Source: Candidatus Bipolaricaulota bacterium
GTDB lineage: Bacteria > Bipolaricaulota > Bipolaricaulia > UBA7950 > UBA9294
Direction of reading: 5' to 3'
Length of the DNA stretch: 64,000 bases
NCBI GenBank assembly: GCA_028277345.1
Contig: JANQGM010000005.1
Location: 124,001-188,000, forward strand
This document shows positions 18,277-27,239 of this stretch, in pieces. The notes beneath the pieces were generated by a model, which had not been told where the DNA came from, searched no databases, and saw nothing but the letters and a program-made list of their open reading frames with translations. Each line of letters opens with the position of its first letter. Within the stretch, counting starts at the first letter, position 1. The position numbers and the translations under genes were made by a program.

Positions 18277-20951
18277 GCGGCTCGCTCACCGCCTTCCTCA
18301 AGCCGCTTTCGTAGGTTGGCGGCATTCGCCGGAAGCTCGTACACACGGATTCCAATGGCATCACGAATCGCATTGGTAATCGACGGCGCGACAGCGATCA
18401 TGGACACTTCGCCGATTCCCTTGCAGCCATGAGGGCCAATCGAATCCTCCGTCTCAACGAACCGCGCTTCGACGTCCGGCAAGCTACTTGCTCGTGGGAT
18501 TCCACAATCTGCCAGGGTTTGGGTACGATCCGCATCGAATGATTCCGACAACGCAAACCCCATCCCCATGACCGCCCCGCCCTCGATCTGGCCTTCGGCC
18601 GCCTGCCGGTGGATAACGCGGCCGACGTCGTACGAAGAAACCAATTTCAGAACGCGGGTTCGTCCCGTCGACGCATCCACGCGAACATGGGCGAGATTGG
18701 CAAAGAACGTATAGGTGAAGTAATTAACCGGGGGCGCACCACGATCGTCCCACGAGCGCAAGGGAACCGTATCCGGCGCTTGATAACACACAGCAACTTC
18801 GTAGGGCGCATCGAGCCCCGCGCACAGACGCTTCCAGATCTCCCGGCGCGCCGTCTCGCTTGACAGCTTCTCTCCGGAAGACTGGACCAGTTCCTCCCAC
18901 AGGCGATCCACCGCTTGGACCACGGCGTTTCCGGAAACAACCGTCTGTCGGGAGGCATTGGTCTCGCGCCCGTCGGGTGTGAACGCGGTGTCTCCCCACT
19001 CAACGCGTACATCGCTCGGCAGAAGGCCCAATCGCTCGGCGGCCAATTGCGCGAGAATCGTCTCGCTGCCTTGCCCGACATCGACGGCCCCTGCCTTGAC
19101 GATCAATCGGCCATCAGGCCGGGCCACCACGGTTGCGGAAGCATGATCGCTTTCTCCCAGCCCCAATCCGATATTCTTGTACCCACAAGCGACGCCGACG
19201 CCTTCATCCACACCTTTCGATTCCTCAAGCTCGGCATAGGACTCCGCGAGTGCATCCAGCGCCTCCACGATATGGGTGTCGTTGCCCACGATTTGCCCGG
19301 TTGCCGAACGATCGCCAGGACGAAGGGCATTCTTTCGCCGCACATCGAACGGAGACAGCGCCAACGAGCGAGCCGCTTCATCCAGCAGGCTCTCCATCGC
19401 GAACGTCGGTTGCGGAATGCCGAATCCTCGGAACGCGGAAGACGTCGGGGTATTGGTGTAGACACCGCGAACGCGAACAGCGATTGCAGGCACGAAATAC
19501 GGCCCGGCAGCGAAGGCGGCCGTCTGTTCTAACAACGGATGGGATAGCGACTCGTAGGCTCCCGCATTGGCGATCAAATCCGCTTTTACCCCAAGCAGGC
19601 GTCCGTCCGCATCCAGAGCCAAATGATAGTCCATGATCATGGGATGTCGCTTTACGCTGGCGCGAAGCGACTCTTCACGACGCCACGTCAGCCGGACGCG
19701 CCGCTTCGTATGCCATGCCGCTAGGGCGACCAACGCCTGAACACTGATGTCGGTCTTCCCGCCGAAGGCGCCGCCGACCGTTGGAGAGATCACTCGGATC
19801 CGGTCTCGCGGGAGGTCAAAGAGGTCCGCCAACTGCTCTTGAATGGCTTGCGGATACTGCGATGCCGCATGAACAACGAGCGTGTCGTCGTCCCATTCGG
19901 CAATCCCCGCCTCGGGATCCAGATACGCATGCTCCACCGCCGGCGTCTCAAACCGCCCGGAGACACACAGGTGGGCGTCAGTAAAGGCCGCATCGACATC
20001 GCCATGGTCAACGCGATACTCGCAGCAGACATTGCCTTCCTCGTGAATACGCACGGCATCAGGGTCGAGCGCCATCTCCGGCCTTCGGATCTCCGGTAGT
20101 TGCTCCCAAGCCAGTTCGATGCGTTCGACCGCACGTTCCGCCGCACGCTCATCCTCTGCGATCACCAAGGCGACGGGATCTCCCAAAAAGCGCACCCGAT
20201 CTCGGCACAGCACAGGCTGGTTGCGATGGATAAGGCCATAAGCATTCGTACCGGGCACGTCATCCGCAGTGAGAATGTCGACCACGCCCTCGATCCGCTT
20301 CGCGTCCTCAGTGCGAATCGCCTTGAGCAACGCATGAGCATGCTCAGCCCACACCACACGAAGCACGAGATCGTCGGGAGAACGAAGGTCGTCGGCATAT
20401 CGGGCCCGCCCGGTCACCTTGCCGAACGCATCCGGTCTGGGCAGCGACGATTCACCGGCATCGTCGATCCGTTCCGTCTTATCCCCCGCCAGAATCCGGG
20501 CTGCCTGCTGAACCGCGTCAACGATCTTGACGTATCCCGTACAGCGGCACAGATTTCCGTTCAATCCCCGAAGGACGTCCTCTCGCGTCGGCGCCGGCGA
20601 ACGTGCCAGGAGCGCCACCGACGCAAGCACCATGCCCGGCGTACAGAATCCACATTGAACGGCGCCACAGGAGATAAAGGCCTGTTGAACCGGATGGCTT
20701 CCATCGGCGGAGAGTCCCTCAATCGTCAGGATCTCGGCACCATCCAATTCGCTCAGCTGGAGCCGGCACGACTTCTTCGCCTGGCCATCCACCAACACCG
20801 TACAGGCCCCACACGCGCCTGAGCCATCGCATCCGTTCTTTGCTCCAGTCAATCCCAGGTCTTCGCGAAGGAAGGCGAGCAATGACCGATCCGATGAGGG
20901 CGAAAGCCGGTGCGTGTCGCCGTTCACAGTCAAGGAAATCGATGCCGGCAT
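18273..20951 (-). CDS. Xanthine dehydrogenase family molybdoenzyme, Fe-S and Mo subunits fused (XdhD-like)
   Basis: An 892-residue hydroxylase joining two normally separate subunits. Residues 1-155 form the two-[2Fe-2S] domain: C41, C47, C50 and C62 for the plant-type cluster, then C100, C103, C135 and C137 for the helical one (AVQCGFC, GNLCRCTGY). From about residue 165 the molybdopterin-binding subunit follows (GKVTGRARYADDL, GGAFGGKTD, AFRGFGIPQ, near the C-terminus HGCKGIGEVSM). The FAD subunit is absent, so electrons probably pass directly to a ferredoxin or flavoprotein. The layout is that of E. coli XdhD and selenium-dependent purine hydroxylases. The likely reaction is hydroxylation of a purine ring. 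GAGGAG precedes ATG 20951. Confidence 0.9.
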   Translation of the reverse strand: MPASISLTVNGDTHRLSPSSDRSLLAFLREDLGLTGAKNGCDGSGACGACTVLVDGQAKKSCRLQLSELDGAEILTIEGLSADGSHPVQQAFISCGAVQCGFCTPGMVLASVALLARSPAPTREDVLRGLNGNLCRCTGYVKIVDAVQQAARILAGDKTERIDDAGESSLPRPDAFGKVTGRARYADDLRSPDDLVLRVVWAEHAHALLKAIRTEDAKRIEGVVDILTADDVPGTNAYGLIHRNQPVLCRDRVRFLGDPVALVIAEDERAAERAVERIELAWEQLPEIRRPEMALDPDAVRIHEEGNVCCEYRVDHGDVDAAFTDAHLCVSGRFETPAVEHAYLDPEAGIAEWDDDTLVVHAASQYPQAIQEQLADLFDLPRDRIRVISPTVGGAFGGKTDISVQALVALAAWHTKRRVRLTWRREESLRASVKRHPMIMDYHLALDADGRLLGVKADLIANAGAYESLSHPLLEQTAAFAAGPYFVPAIAVRVRGVYTNTPTSSAFRGFGIPQPTFAMESLLDEAARSLALSPFDVRRKNALRPGDRSATGQIVGNDTHIVEALDALAESYAELEESKGVDEGVGVACGYKNIGLGLGESDHASATVVARPDGRLIVKAGAVDVGQGSETILAQLAAERLGLLPSDVRVEWGDTAFTPDGRETNASRQTVVSGNAVVQAVDRLWEELVQSSGEKLSSETARREIWKRLCAGLDAPYEVAVCYQAPDTVPLRSWDDRGAPPVNYFTYTFFANLAHVRVDASTGRTRVLKLVSSYDVGRVIHRQAAEGQIEGGAVMGMGFALSESFDADRTQTLADCGIPRASSLPDVEARFVETEDSIGPHGCKGIGEVSMIAVAPSITNAIRDAIGIRVYELPANAANLRKRLEEGGERAA

Positions 20952-20952
20952 C

Positions 20953-22299
20953 TTAGCTCCTCCCCTCTTCGCTCCAGCGCGCCGTCATCCGGTCGGCGAA
21001 GTCTCGACGGATATCGCCTTCATCAACCCGTTGCAATTGGCCGTTGTGAACGATCAACCGCCCGTCCACATAGACGCTTTGAATCAAACCTGGCGAACCG
21101 TAGTACAACGCTTGAGTATGGGGATCGCCGCAGGACAGGCTCTCCACGCCATCCGCCTTGAGCACCACGAGATCGGCGGCCTTTCCCGGTTCCAATGAGC
21201 CAATCCGGTCGTCCAGCCCTAGGGCGGCCGCCCCGCCGAGAGTTGCCCACTGAAGAACCTCACGAGCTGGGAAGGCGGTCCCGCTCTGTACGGTCGTCCG
21301 CTGAATACAGGCGGCGAAACGTGCCGTCTCCAGCAGATCCATCCGGAACGCATCCGTTCCTAAGGCAATGCGAACACCGGCACGCTGATAACCCGTCATG
21401 GGCGCAATCAGCCCGGCATCCTTGGCATTGGGGATGGGGTTGTGGACAACTGTGGCGGTCGGTCTCTCAAGGAGGTAGAGCTCCTCGGGCGCGACAAAGA
21501 TGCCGTGTGCCCCGAGGAATGGTTGTTCGAGAATACCGCAACGATCGAGAAGCGCCACGCAACCGATGCCGTCGCGCTCCAACACCGTTTCACGTTCGCT
21601 GGCCATCTGTGCCAAGTGCATGTGAATGGGCAGGTGAAGCCGGCCGGCACGATCGGCGACCTGAGAGAGCATGTCGGCGGTCAACGTATTGGTGGCATGC
21701 GGGCACAGGGCGGCGGTAATGCGCTGGGCGTCCGCGCCATGCCACTGATCTGCAAAGGCTTCCGCCCCATCCAAATGCTCTCGAAACGCTTCCCACTCGA
21801 ACCGATAGTCAATGGCCCCGCCGGCTTGACGCGGCGGACGCTGTAACGCAAAGCCCAGAATCTTGCCTCCCACCAGGCCTCGCAATCCAGTTTCGATCAG
21901 CGCCTGTGCCGTGGCCTGCGGATGATGATACAAGTCGGCCACCGCCGTGACGCCCGCCTTCGCGGCCTCCGCCGCGGCGCATCGGCTGGCACACAGCACA
22001 TCGTCAAACGAGAGTTGTGACTCCCATCGAAAAAGCGTCGAGTAGAAAAGCCCTTCGAACGAGGTTTCGTCCATCCATCCGCGGAAGAGGTGCTCGCCCA
22101 GATGGACGTGGGCATTGACGAGCCCGGGAAGCAAGATCGATCCCGTACAATCGATCGTCTCCTCCGGATGGAAACCGGACGGCATCGTAGCGCCAACGGA
22201 GATGATCGTCTCCCCGTCCGTGCATAACACGGCGTCTCGATGGATGCGGAACGCTGCATCACACGTGAGAATCGTTCCATGGATGAAGGCGCGCTTCAT
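20953..22299 (-). CDS. Metal-dependent amidohydrolase / deaminase (SsnA/guanine deaminase-like)
   Basis: A 448-residue amidohydrolase of the guanine deaminase / TrzN / SsnA group. The first metal motif is LPGLVNAHVHLGEHLFRG (H-x-H), followed by HMHLAQ, then GAHGIFVAPEE and GTDAFRMDLLE with the catalytic Asp. These enzymes deaminate or hydrolyse amino groups on purines, pyrimidines or triazines. SsnA homologues sit in anaerobic purine-degradation clusters. The start is ATG at 22297-22299 with AAAGGAG upstream, overlapping the preceding stop codon by four bases; a longer frame to 22506 lies wholly in the neighbouring gene and is rejected. One base separates it from the xanthine dehydrogenase start, so they should be translated together. 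Confidence 0.88.
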   Translation of the reverse strand: MKRAFIHGTILTCDAAFRIHRDAVLCTDGETIISVGATMPSGFHPEETIDCTGSILLPGLVNAHVHLGEHLFRGWMDETSFEGLFYSTLFRWESQLSFDDVLCASRCAAAEAAKAGVTAVADLYHHPQATAQALIETGLRGLVGGKILGFALQRPPRQAGGAIDYRFEWEAFREHLDGAEAFADQWHGADAQRITAALCPHATNTLTADMLSQVADRAGRLHLPIHMHLAQMASERETVLERDGIGCVALLDRCGILEQPFLGAHGIFVAPEELYLLERPTATVVHNPIPNAKDAGLIAPMTGYQRAGVRIALGTDAFRMDLLETARFAACIQRTTVQSGTAFPAREVLQWATLGGAAALGLDDRIGSLEPGKAADLVVLKADGVESLSCGDPHTQALYYGSPGLIQSVYVDGRLIVHNGQLQRVDEGDIRRDFADRMTARWSEEGRS

Positions 22300-23441
22300 G
22301 CCGTTTGCTCTCCTTTCGACCATCCGATCGCACCCACCGGGCAGCTGGACAGGCAAAGGCCGCAGCCCTCGCAGACCGCGGAGGAGACTCGGTAGTCTCC
22401 GGAATCCGAATGCGCAATGGCGTGATACAGGCAGATGGTCTCGCAGCGGCCGCATCGAATACAGGTTTCCGAATCGACCTTCGCAGTCAGATCCTGGCTC
22501 CGCCACGCTCGCTTCTCATATTCTTGCCGCTCCTCGTCATCGCTCGTGAAGTCGATGTAATCTAGGCTTCGCCCGGAGAGCATGGTCAACACTTCCGCGT
22601 TCAGTTTTTCAGCCGCCTTCTGAACTTCGCGATGAATGCGCTCCACGGCCTCGGGCCCTTCGACGATCAGCTGCGAGCAAATCCCGACCGCTCCCGCGCC
22701 ACACGAAATCATGTCAATGACGTCCTGGCCGTCGCTTACGCCGCCGGTTCCCACAATGGAGAGCCCGGTATAGTGGGCGACTTGGGACACGTGGTACAGC
22801 GCAACCGGAAGCAGCGCACTCCCTGACATTCTCGCGAATCCCTGCTCGCGCATCGCCGGTTCGCCGGTTCGCGGATTGAGCACAACCGCCGCCTTCAAGG
22901 CGTCGATTGCGGAGACTCCGTCCGCGCCGGCCTCTTGGAAGGCGCGCGCGAACGCAACGACGTCGGAGACATTGCAGCTGAGCTTGCACAAAATCGGCAC
23001 ATCGACCTGGGCGCGCACCCGGCGGATGGCTTCCTGCATGGGAGCTGGATCATCCACCGGGGTGAAGATGGACAACTCCACGCCGTTCGCGCCAGCGGCA
23101 ACAACGGGACCCGCCAATTGCTCGGCGTCTTCCGGCGTCATCCCGATGCTGGCAATGATGGGAATCCCTAATTCAGCCATCGCCGGCAACTCGCTGTCCA
23201 GCCATTCTTGCGTCGGCTTCGTCGAGCAGCGCTCGGTATTCAAGAAGAAGGAACCGCCATGATAAAGGCAGGGACGAGGATTGACCGACGGCTCCATGAG
23301 GATGGTCTTGGTGATGATTGCACCAATGCCGGCATCCGCAAGCGCTTTTGAGATCCTCCAATCCATTGTCGGCGGTCCCGAGGCCGCGATCAGCGGACTG
23401 CGCAACCGGTAGCCAAGGAATTCGACGTTCAGATCCATCAT
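22296..23441 (-). CDS. PreA-like dihydropyrimidine/dihydroorotate dehydrogenase with two [4Fe-4S] clusters
   Basis: A 381-residue flavo-iron-sulfur oxidoreductase. Residues 1-300 form a class 1 dihydroorotate dehydrogenase-type TIM barrel (GYRLRSPLIAASGPPT, PILCKLSCNVSD, the FMN phosphate site SIVGTGGVSDGQD). The C-terminal 55 residues carry two bacterial ferredoxin motifs, CIRCGRCETIC and CEGCGLCLSSCPVGAI. This is the arrangement of PreA, the subunit that reduces uracil and thymine to dihydropyrimidines, but the NAD(P)H-binding partner PreT is not in the window. Reduced ferredoxin may feed it instead. Start is ATG 23441 after GGAGG, overlapping the preceding stop (ATGA). A role in reductive ring opening is inferred from the neighbours. 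Confidence 0.85.
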   Translation of the reverse strand: MMDLNVEFLGYRLRSPLIAASGPPTMDWRISKALADAGIGAIITKTILMEPSVNPRPCLYHGGSFFLNTERCSTKPTQEWLDSELPAMAELGIPIIASIGMTPEDAEQLAGPVVAAGANGVELSIFTPVDDPAPMQEAIRRVRAQVDVPILCKLSCNVSDVVAFARAFQEAGADGVSAIDALKAAVVLNPRTGEPAMREQGFARMSGSALLPVALYHVSQVAHYTGLSIVGTGGVSDGQDVIDMISCGAGAVGICSQLIVEGPEAVERIHREVQKAAEKLNAEVLTMLSGRSLDYIDFTSDDEERQEYEKRAWRSQDLTAKVDSETCIRCGRCETICLYHAIAHSDSGDYRVSSAVCEGCGLCLSSCPVGAIGWSKGEQTA

Positions 23442-24625
23442 CGTTTCCTCCGATCGAATACTTCGTTTCCCCAAAGAACGACGCTTACGATGTCTTGAAG
23501 CCCTGCTCGATGAACGAGGGCATCGTGCACATTCCGCACGCCACTGAGGTTGATGGAGTGGGAGTCAACGGCCACGAAGCATGCGGCCTTCCCGGGAGCG
23601 AGACATCCCAATTCGTCATCCAGTCCCAAGGCGCGTGCGCCACCGGCAGTGGCCGCCTGAAGCACGCGTTGCGAATCGACGCGCCCCGCATCCTGCGACG
23701 CGCCTCGGACCAGTCGGGAGAACCAGTCCATTTCACGAAAGAGGTCGGGACTGGTAAACATCATATTGTCGGTTCCTAAACCAAACGGGATCTCCCGCTC
23801 GATCAACGCGCCCAACGGAGGCAACCCATCGCCGAGAATAGCATTGGTCCTCGTACAACAGACGACGGAGGCCTTCGAGTCCGCGACCGCATCGAGATCG
23901 CCGGGTATCGGGCAAGTCATATGGACGAGAAGATCGGGGGATGCGGGCAGGATTCGCATGACCTCGGACTCGCCCCACAAACGACGACACTCCGCCTGTG
24001 CCTCGACCGTTTCGGCGACGTGAACGGCCAAGCGTTTGGCCGCCTGTCCGGCGCGAGTCGCCAACATCTCAATCTGAGAGGGGCTGAAACGAGCCACATC
24101 GCCGACGCCGACGCCGTCGGCGCGCGCGAACACGTCAGCCACCTGTTCGTCATACCCTGCTTCCGTCGGCGGCACCGTGGCATCGCCGAAGGTGACAACC
24201 CGGAAGGGAAGCGGTGCAGCCGCCTCCTGAATGGCGTGAACGCCGGCGACGCTGCCTTCGCGAAAATCTCCGCAGGCGGCGATTCCCGCTCCCATACATT
24301 CCCGCATCGCACGATTCAACGCCGCAATCAGTTCATCCTGCGTCAGACGGTTCAAGTGCTGATACTTGATTCCATCGGGCGGGGAGACCGCGACCGCCGT
24401 CGGCTGCCCGATCGCCACATCCTTGATCGCATGGTCCGCCAAATGGGTATGCGCATCGACAAAGGCAGGGAAGACAATGGCTTGAGCCAGATCGATGCCG
24501 GCTCCGTGCCACCCTTGGCCGATATCGACGATGGCTCCGTCGTCAACCACTAGGAAGGCGTTGTCTCGAAGCTGAAGGCTCTCTCCCTCCAAGAGCATCA
24601 GGTTCTTGTACACGGTCGTCGTCAC
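23438..24625 (-). CDS. Amidohydrolase-family protein (second deaminase-like hydrolase)
   Basis: A 395-residue amidohydrolase. The H-x-H metal motif is VDAHTHLADHAIKD, the middle histidines appear in LAVHVAETVEAQ and LLVHMTCP, and the acidic residue lies in FGLGTDNMMFTSPD. The protein is close in layout to SsnA and cytosine/guanine deaminases but shorter, and differs clearly from the other amidohydrolase at 20953, so the operon encodes two distinct deaminase-like hydrolases. The start is GTG at 24623-24625 with GAGGAG upstream, overlapping the creatininase-like stop as GTGA; the frame open to 24676 is shadow. The exact substrate is not predictable. Confidence 0.82.
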   Translation of the reverse strand: MTTTVYKNLMLLEGESLQLRDNAFLVVDDGAIVDIGQGWHGAGIDLAQAIVFPAFVDAHTHLADHAIKDVAIGQPTAVAVSPPDGIKYQHLNRLTQDELIAALNRAMRECMGAGIAACGDFREGSVAGVHAIQEAAAPLPFRVVTFGDATVPPTEAGYDEQVADVFARADGVGVGDVARFSPSQIEMLATRAGQAAKRLAVHVAETVEAQAECRRLWGESEVMRILPASPDLLVHMTCPIPGDLDAVADSKASVVCCTRTNAILGDGLPPLGALIEREIPFGLGTDNMMFTSPDLFREMDWFSRLVRGASQDAGRVDSQRVLQAATAGGARALGLDDELGCLAPGKAACFVAVDSHSINLSGVRNVHDALVHRAGLQDIVSVVLWGNEVFDRRKR

Positions 24626-25392
24626 GCCACGCGCTCCTCGTCCCATTGCAGGATGGCCAAGAGGCCGCGATGCCATTCCTCGGCCAGGAGAGCAATCAGC
24701 CGCTCGCCCTCTCCCGCCGTCGCCTCATGTGGATCGCCAATGCCTCCATGCACTGCAAGCTCTTTGGCCGTCCAGGGAATCCGCCAGCCCGGATACTGCA
24801 GCCAATCCGGATCTTTGCTCGGTTTCTCGTCACGACCATCGATTGTGTGGACCGCACCATCCGTATCGTCCGTAAGGGCCAACCACAGCGATGTCTCAAT
24901 CGCTCCCGCGTGCCAATCCATCGTCCACGCGGACGATTGGACGGCCGCGCTCCGGTATACATCGAACAACAGTGGAAGCACGCCACCGTCTTGCCGGATT
25001 TCCCGCAAGATCGATTCAAGGGCCGCCGAATTGCCGCCATGGGCGTTGAGCACTATCAACCGGCGCACACCATGGGAAGCCAATGAACGGCTGATGGAGA
25101 GCACGGTTTCACAAAGCGCCGTCCTGGAGAGACTGACCGTTCCCGGAAACTCCATGTGTTCGGGACTGCAGCCATAGGCCAGTACGGGCAGCCGCGAGAG
25201 GACGATATCCGGGGCCGAGCGCTCGACCAACCGTTGCGCAAGTCTCTCAGCGATGATGGCATCCGTTGCCAAAGGAAGCCGATGCCCGTGCTGTTCGAAG
25301 GCTCCACAAGGAAGAACGCAGGCCGCCGATGCGGACAATCGGTGAGCCGCACGCTCCCACACGTAGGCGCCAAGCCCATCTCCGGCGTTCAC
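24622..25392 (-). CDS. Creatininase-family amidohydrolase
   Basis: A 256-residue protein of the creatinine amidohydrolase family (PF02633). The metal-binding N-terminal motif is LPCGAFEQHGHRLPLATDAII, with the E-x-H-G and D residues that bind the two metals, and LIVLNAHGGNSAALESIL carries the conserved 'NGHGGN'-like loop. The Glu of the C-terminal metal site falls in AGAIETSLWLAL. Members open cyclic amides such as creatinine or deformylate FAPy intermediates. In this operon it may hydrolyse a lactam or ureide made by the upstream redox steps. GTG at 25390-25392 follows GGAGG and overlaps the preceding permease stop (GTGA). Confidence 0.87.
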   Translation of the reverse strand: MNAGDGLGAYVWERAAHRLSASAACVLPCGAFEQHGHRLPLATDAIIAERLAQRLVERSAPDIVLSRLPVLAYGCSPEHMEFPGTVSLSRTALCETVLSISRSLASHGVRRLIVLNAHGGNSAALESILREIRQDGGVLPLLFDVYRSAAVQSSAWTMDWHAGAIETSLWLALTDDTDGAVHTIDGRDEKPSKDPDWLQYPGWRIPWTAKELAVHGGIGDPHEATAGEGERLIALLAEEWHRGLLAILQWDEERVA

Positions 25393-26240
25393 TTCACGCC
25401 TCCGAAGGTCAACCCCTGGACGTAGTACTTCTGCAAGAACAGCGCGATCAAGAGAAGCGGCAGAATGGCGATCGTGCACATGCTGGTCATGTAGGTCCAA
25501 CCCACACTGAGCATGCCGAACGTACTGAGAATGCCCAGCGGCAGTGTCGCCGACGGCGGCGACGTAAGGCTCAGCGCGAATAGGAAGTCATTCCAGGAGA
25601 GAATCAACGAAAACAAGGCCGCGGTCACCAAGCCCGGCGTCGCCAGCGGAAGCGCGATGGCGCGGAACGTTCGGAAGTAGCTGCATCCGTCGACACATGC
25701 GGCTTCTTCGATTTCCACGGGCATCGCCTCGAAGTATCCCACCATCAACCAGACAGTGAAGGCGGCGTTGTAGATGGTGTCGATCAGGATGACGGCTGTG
25801 TGGGTTCCGATTAACCCCACCGAATTCATGAGGACCCGGAACGGAATCAGAATCACCACCGGCGGCAGGGCGCGGATCAGCAGAATGGACGTAATGAGCA
25901 GGCTCTTCCCCCGGAACTTACGCCGCGCCAGCGTATAGGCGGCGGGGACCCCCAACAACAGAGAGAGTATGGTCGTTCCAACCGAGATAATGAGGCTGTT
26001 GAGCGTCCACATCTCAATCGGTTTCTTGTCGAAGACATACTCAAAATTGGACATCGTCGGCTGGAAGATCCACTGCGGCGGCAGCTGGAAGACGTCGATG
26101 CGTTCCTTAAACGACGTCGTCACCAACCAGATAACCGGGAATAGCAAAAAGACCACCAGCACGGCGATGATGATCGTTCGCATCATCCCTGATCCTAGCT
26201 TCGCCCATCGCAGATGCTGGCCAAGGGGTGAGGACATCAT
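25389..26240 (-). CDS. MalG-type ABC importer permease
   Basis: A 283-residue inner-membrane permease with six membrane segments (first at about 20-40). The coupling-helix EAA motif is EEAACVDGCSYFRTFRAIALPLATPGL at residues 190-215, typical of carbohydrate-uptake transporter-1 permeases. It pairs with the MalF-type permease whose stop codon its start overlaps (ATGATG at 26240), with AGGGGGG in front. Substrate comes from the dedicated binding protein encoded at the head of the operon. The following creatininase-like gene overlaps its end. Confidence 0.92.
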   Translation of the reverse strand: MMSSPLGQHLRWAKLGSGMMRTIIIAVLVVFLLFPVIWLVTTSFKERIDVFQLPPQWIFQPTMSNFEYVFDKKPIEMWTLNSLIISVGTTILSLLLGVPAAYTLARRKFRGKSLLITSILLIRALPPVVILIPFRVLMNSVGLIGTHTAVILIDTIYNAAFTVWLMVGYFEAMPVEIEEAACVDGCSYFRTFRAIALPLATPGLVTAALFSLILSWNDFLFALSLTSPPSATLPLGILSTFGMLSVGWTYMTSMCTIAILPLLLIALFLQKYYVQGLTFGGVK

Positions 26241-27142
26241 ACGGCTCCCCCCTTCCGACGCGCGCTAAGAAAGACGGATCGAATGATGAACAATCCAATG
26301 AGAACGCTGAACAAGAGGAAGATATTGGACATCGCGGATGCGGCACCAACTTTCAAATGCTGAATTCCCACCTTGAAGATATGAAAGTTCATCGTCGTCG
26401 TCGCCGTTCCGGGTCCGCCACCCGTGATCGCGAAGACGCTGTCGAAGATCTTCATCGCATCCAACGTGCGCACAACCAGCGCGATGAGAATGGTGGGGCG
26501 AAGCAAGGGCAAGGTTATGTATCGGAAGGCCTGCCAACGCGACGCGCCGTCGACGTAGGCGGCCTCGTAGGGCTCGATGGGCATTCCCTTCAAGCCGGCC
26601 AACAGGATGATGGTAATCAGAGACGTCCATTGCCAAACATCGATAAGGACAATGCCCGCCATCGCCAGGCCGCGTTCGACGAAGATGCCCCGGCCGATAT
26701 CGATTCCAACGGCACGAATGTAGTAGGTCAAGGCCCCGATGTCCGGATTCAGCAAGGCCTTCCAAGTCAACGCAACGACAAGCGGCGTAATGAGCGTGGG
26801 CAGCAGGATGACCGTCCTCAGAATCCGCATCGGCCACGATTCTCGATTGAGCAACAAGGCCAGACTTAGACCGAGCGTCAACTCGATTCCCACCGCAGCG
26901 ATCACGAAGATCGCGGTATTGAGAAACGAGCCTGTGAACTGGCTGTCCTGAAAAGCGGAGACATAGTTGCGGAATCCGACGAACGTCTTGGTCGCATCGC
27001 CTAGGCTCCACTCATAAAACCCGATATAGACCGAATAGATAAGAGGATAAAGATAAAACGCAGCTAAATAGATGAACAGCGGCGCCATCATCCAATAGAG
27101 CGAATACTTCTGTGAGAAGATCCCTTTCCTGCTTAGCACCAA
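26237..27142 (-). CDS. MalF-type ABC importer permease
   Basis: A 301-residue permease with six membrane segments and the EAA loop YEAAYVDGASRWQAFRYITLPLLRPTI near residue 200. The N-terminus YSLYWMMAPLFIYLAAFYLYPLIYSVYIGF is standard for the MalF side of CUT1 importers. The start is a TTG at 27142 or a GTG at 27139, both just after AGGGGGCG; the two differ by one residue. It follows the binding-protein gene across a 97-base spacer holding a strong hairpin, and overlaps the next permease. Confidence 0.9.
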   Translation of the reverse strand: MVLSRKGIFSQKYSLYWMMAPLFIYLAAFYLYPLIYSVYIGFYEWSLGDATKTFVGFRNYVSAFQDSQFTGSFLNTAIFVIAAVGIELTLGLSLALLLNRESWPMRILRTVILLPTLITPLVVALTWKALLNPDIGALTYYIRAVGIDIGRGIFVERGLAMAGIVLIDVWQWTSLITIILLAGLKGMPIEPYEAAYVDGASRWQAFRYITLPLLRPTILIALVVRTLDAMKIFDSVFAITGGGPGTATTTMNFHIFKVGIQHLKVGAASAMSNIFLLFSVLIGLFIIRSVFLSARRKGGAV

Positions 27143-27175
27143 CGCCCCCTAACGCGTACCATCACGTGGTGAGAA

Positions 27176-27230
27176 GGAGGAGGATCAGGCCCCAATCAGG
27201 CGTTCCAAACGTCTTGCCCGATCCTCCTCC
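27176..27230 (-). promoter_or_regulatory. Intercistronic hairpin between binding-protein and permease genes
   Basis: On the coding strand GGAGGAGGATCGGGC pairs with GCCTGATCCTCCTCC across a loop of about 25 bases; 14 of 15 positions pair and the last is G-T. It lies right after the solute-binding-protein stop codon and just before the permease start. Such stems commonly protect the upstream message or attenuate read-through so that binding protein exceeds permease. Confidence 0.6.
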
Positions 27231-27239
27231 GGATTTTGC

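Noticed and set aside
22300-22506. Extended N-terminus of the amidohydrolase at 20953
   Set aside because: The additional codons lie fully inside the PreA-like gene; the ATG at 22299 with AAAGGAG is the natural start.
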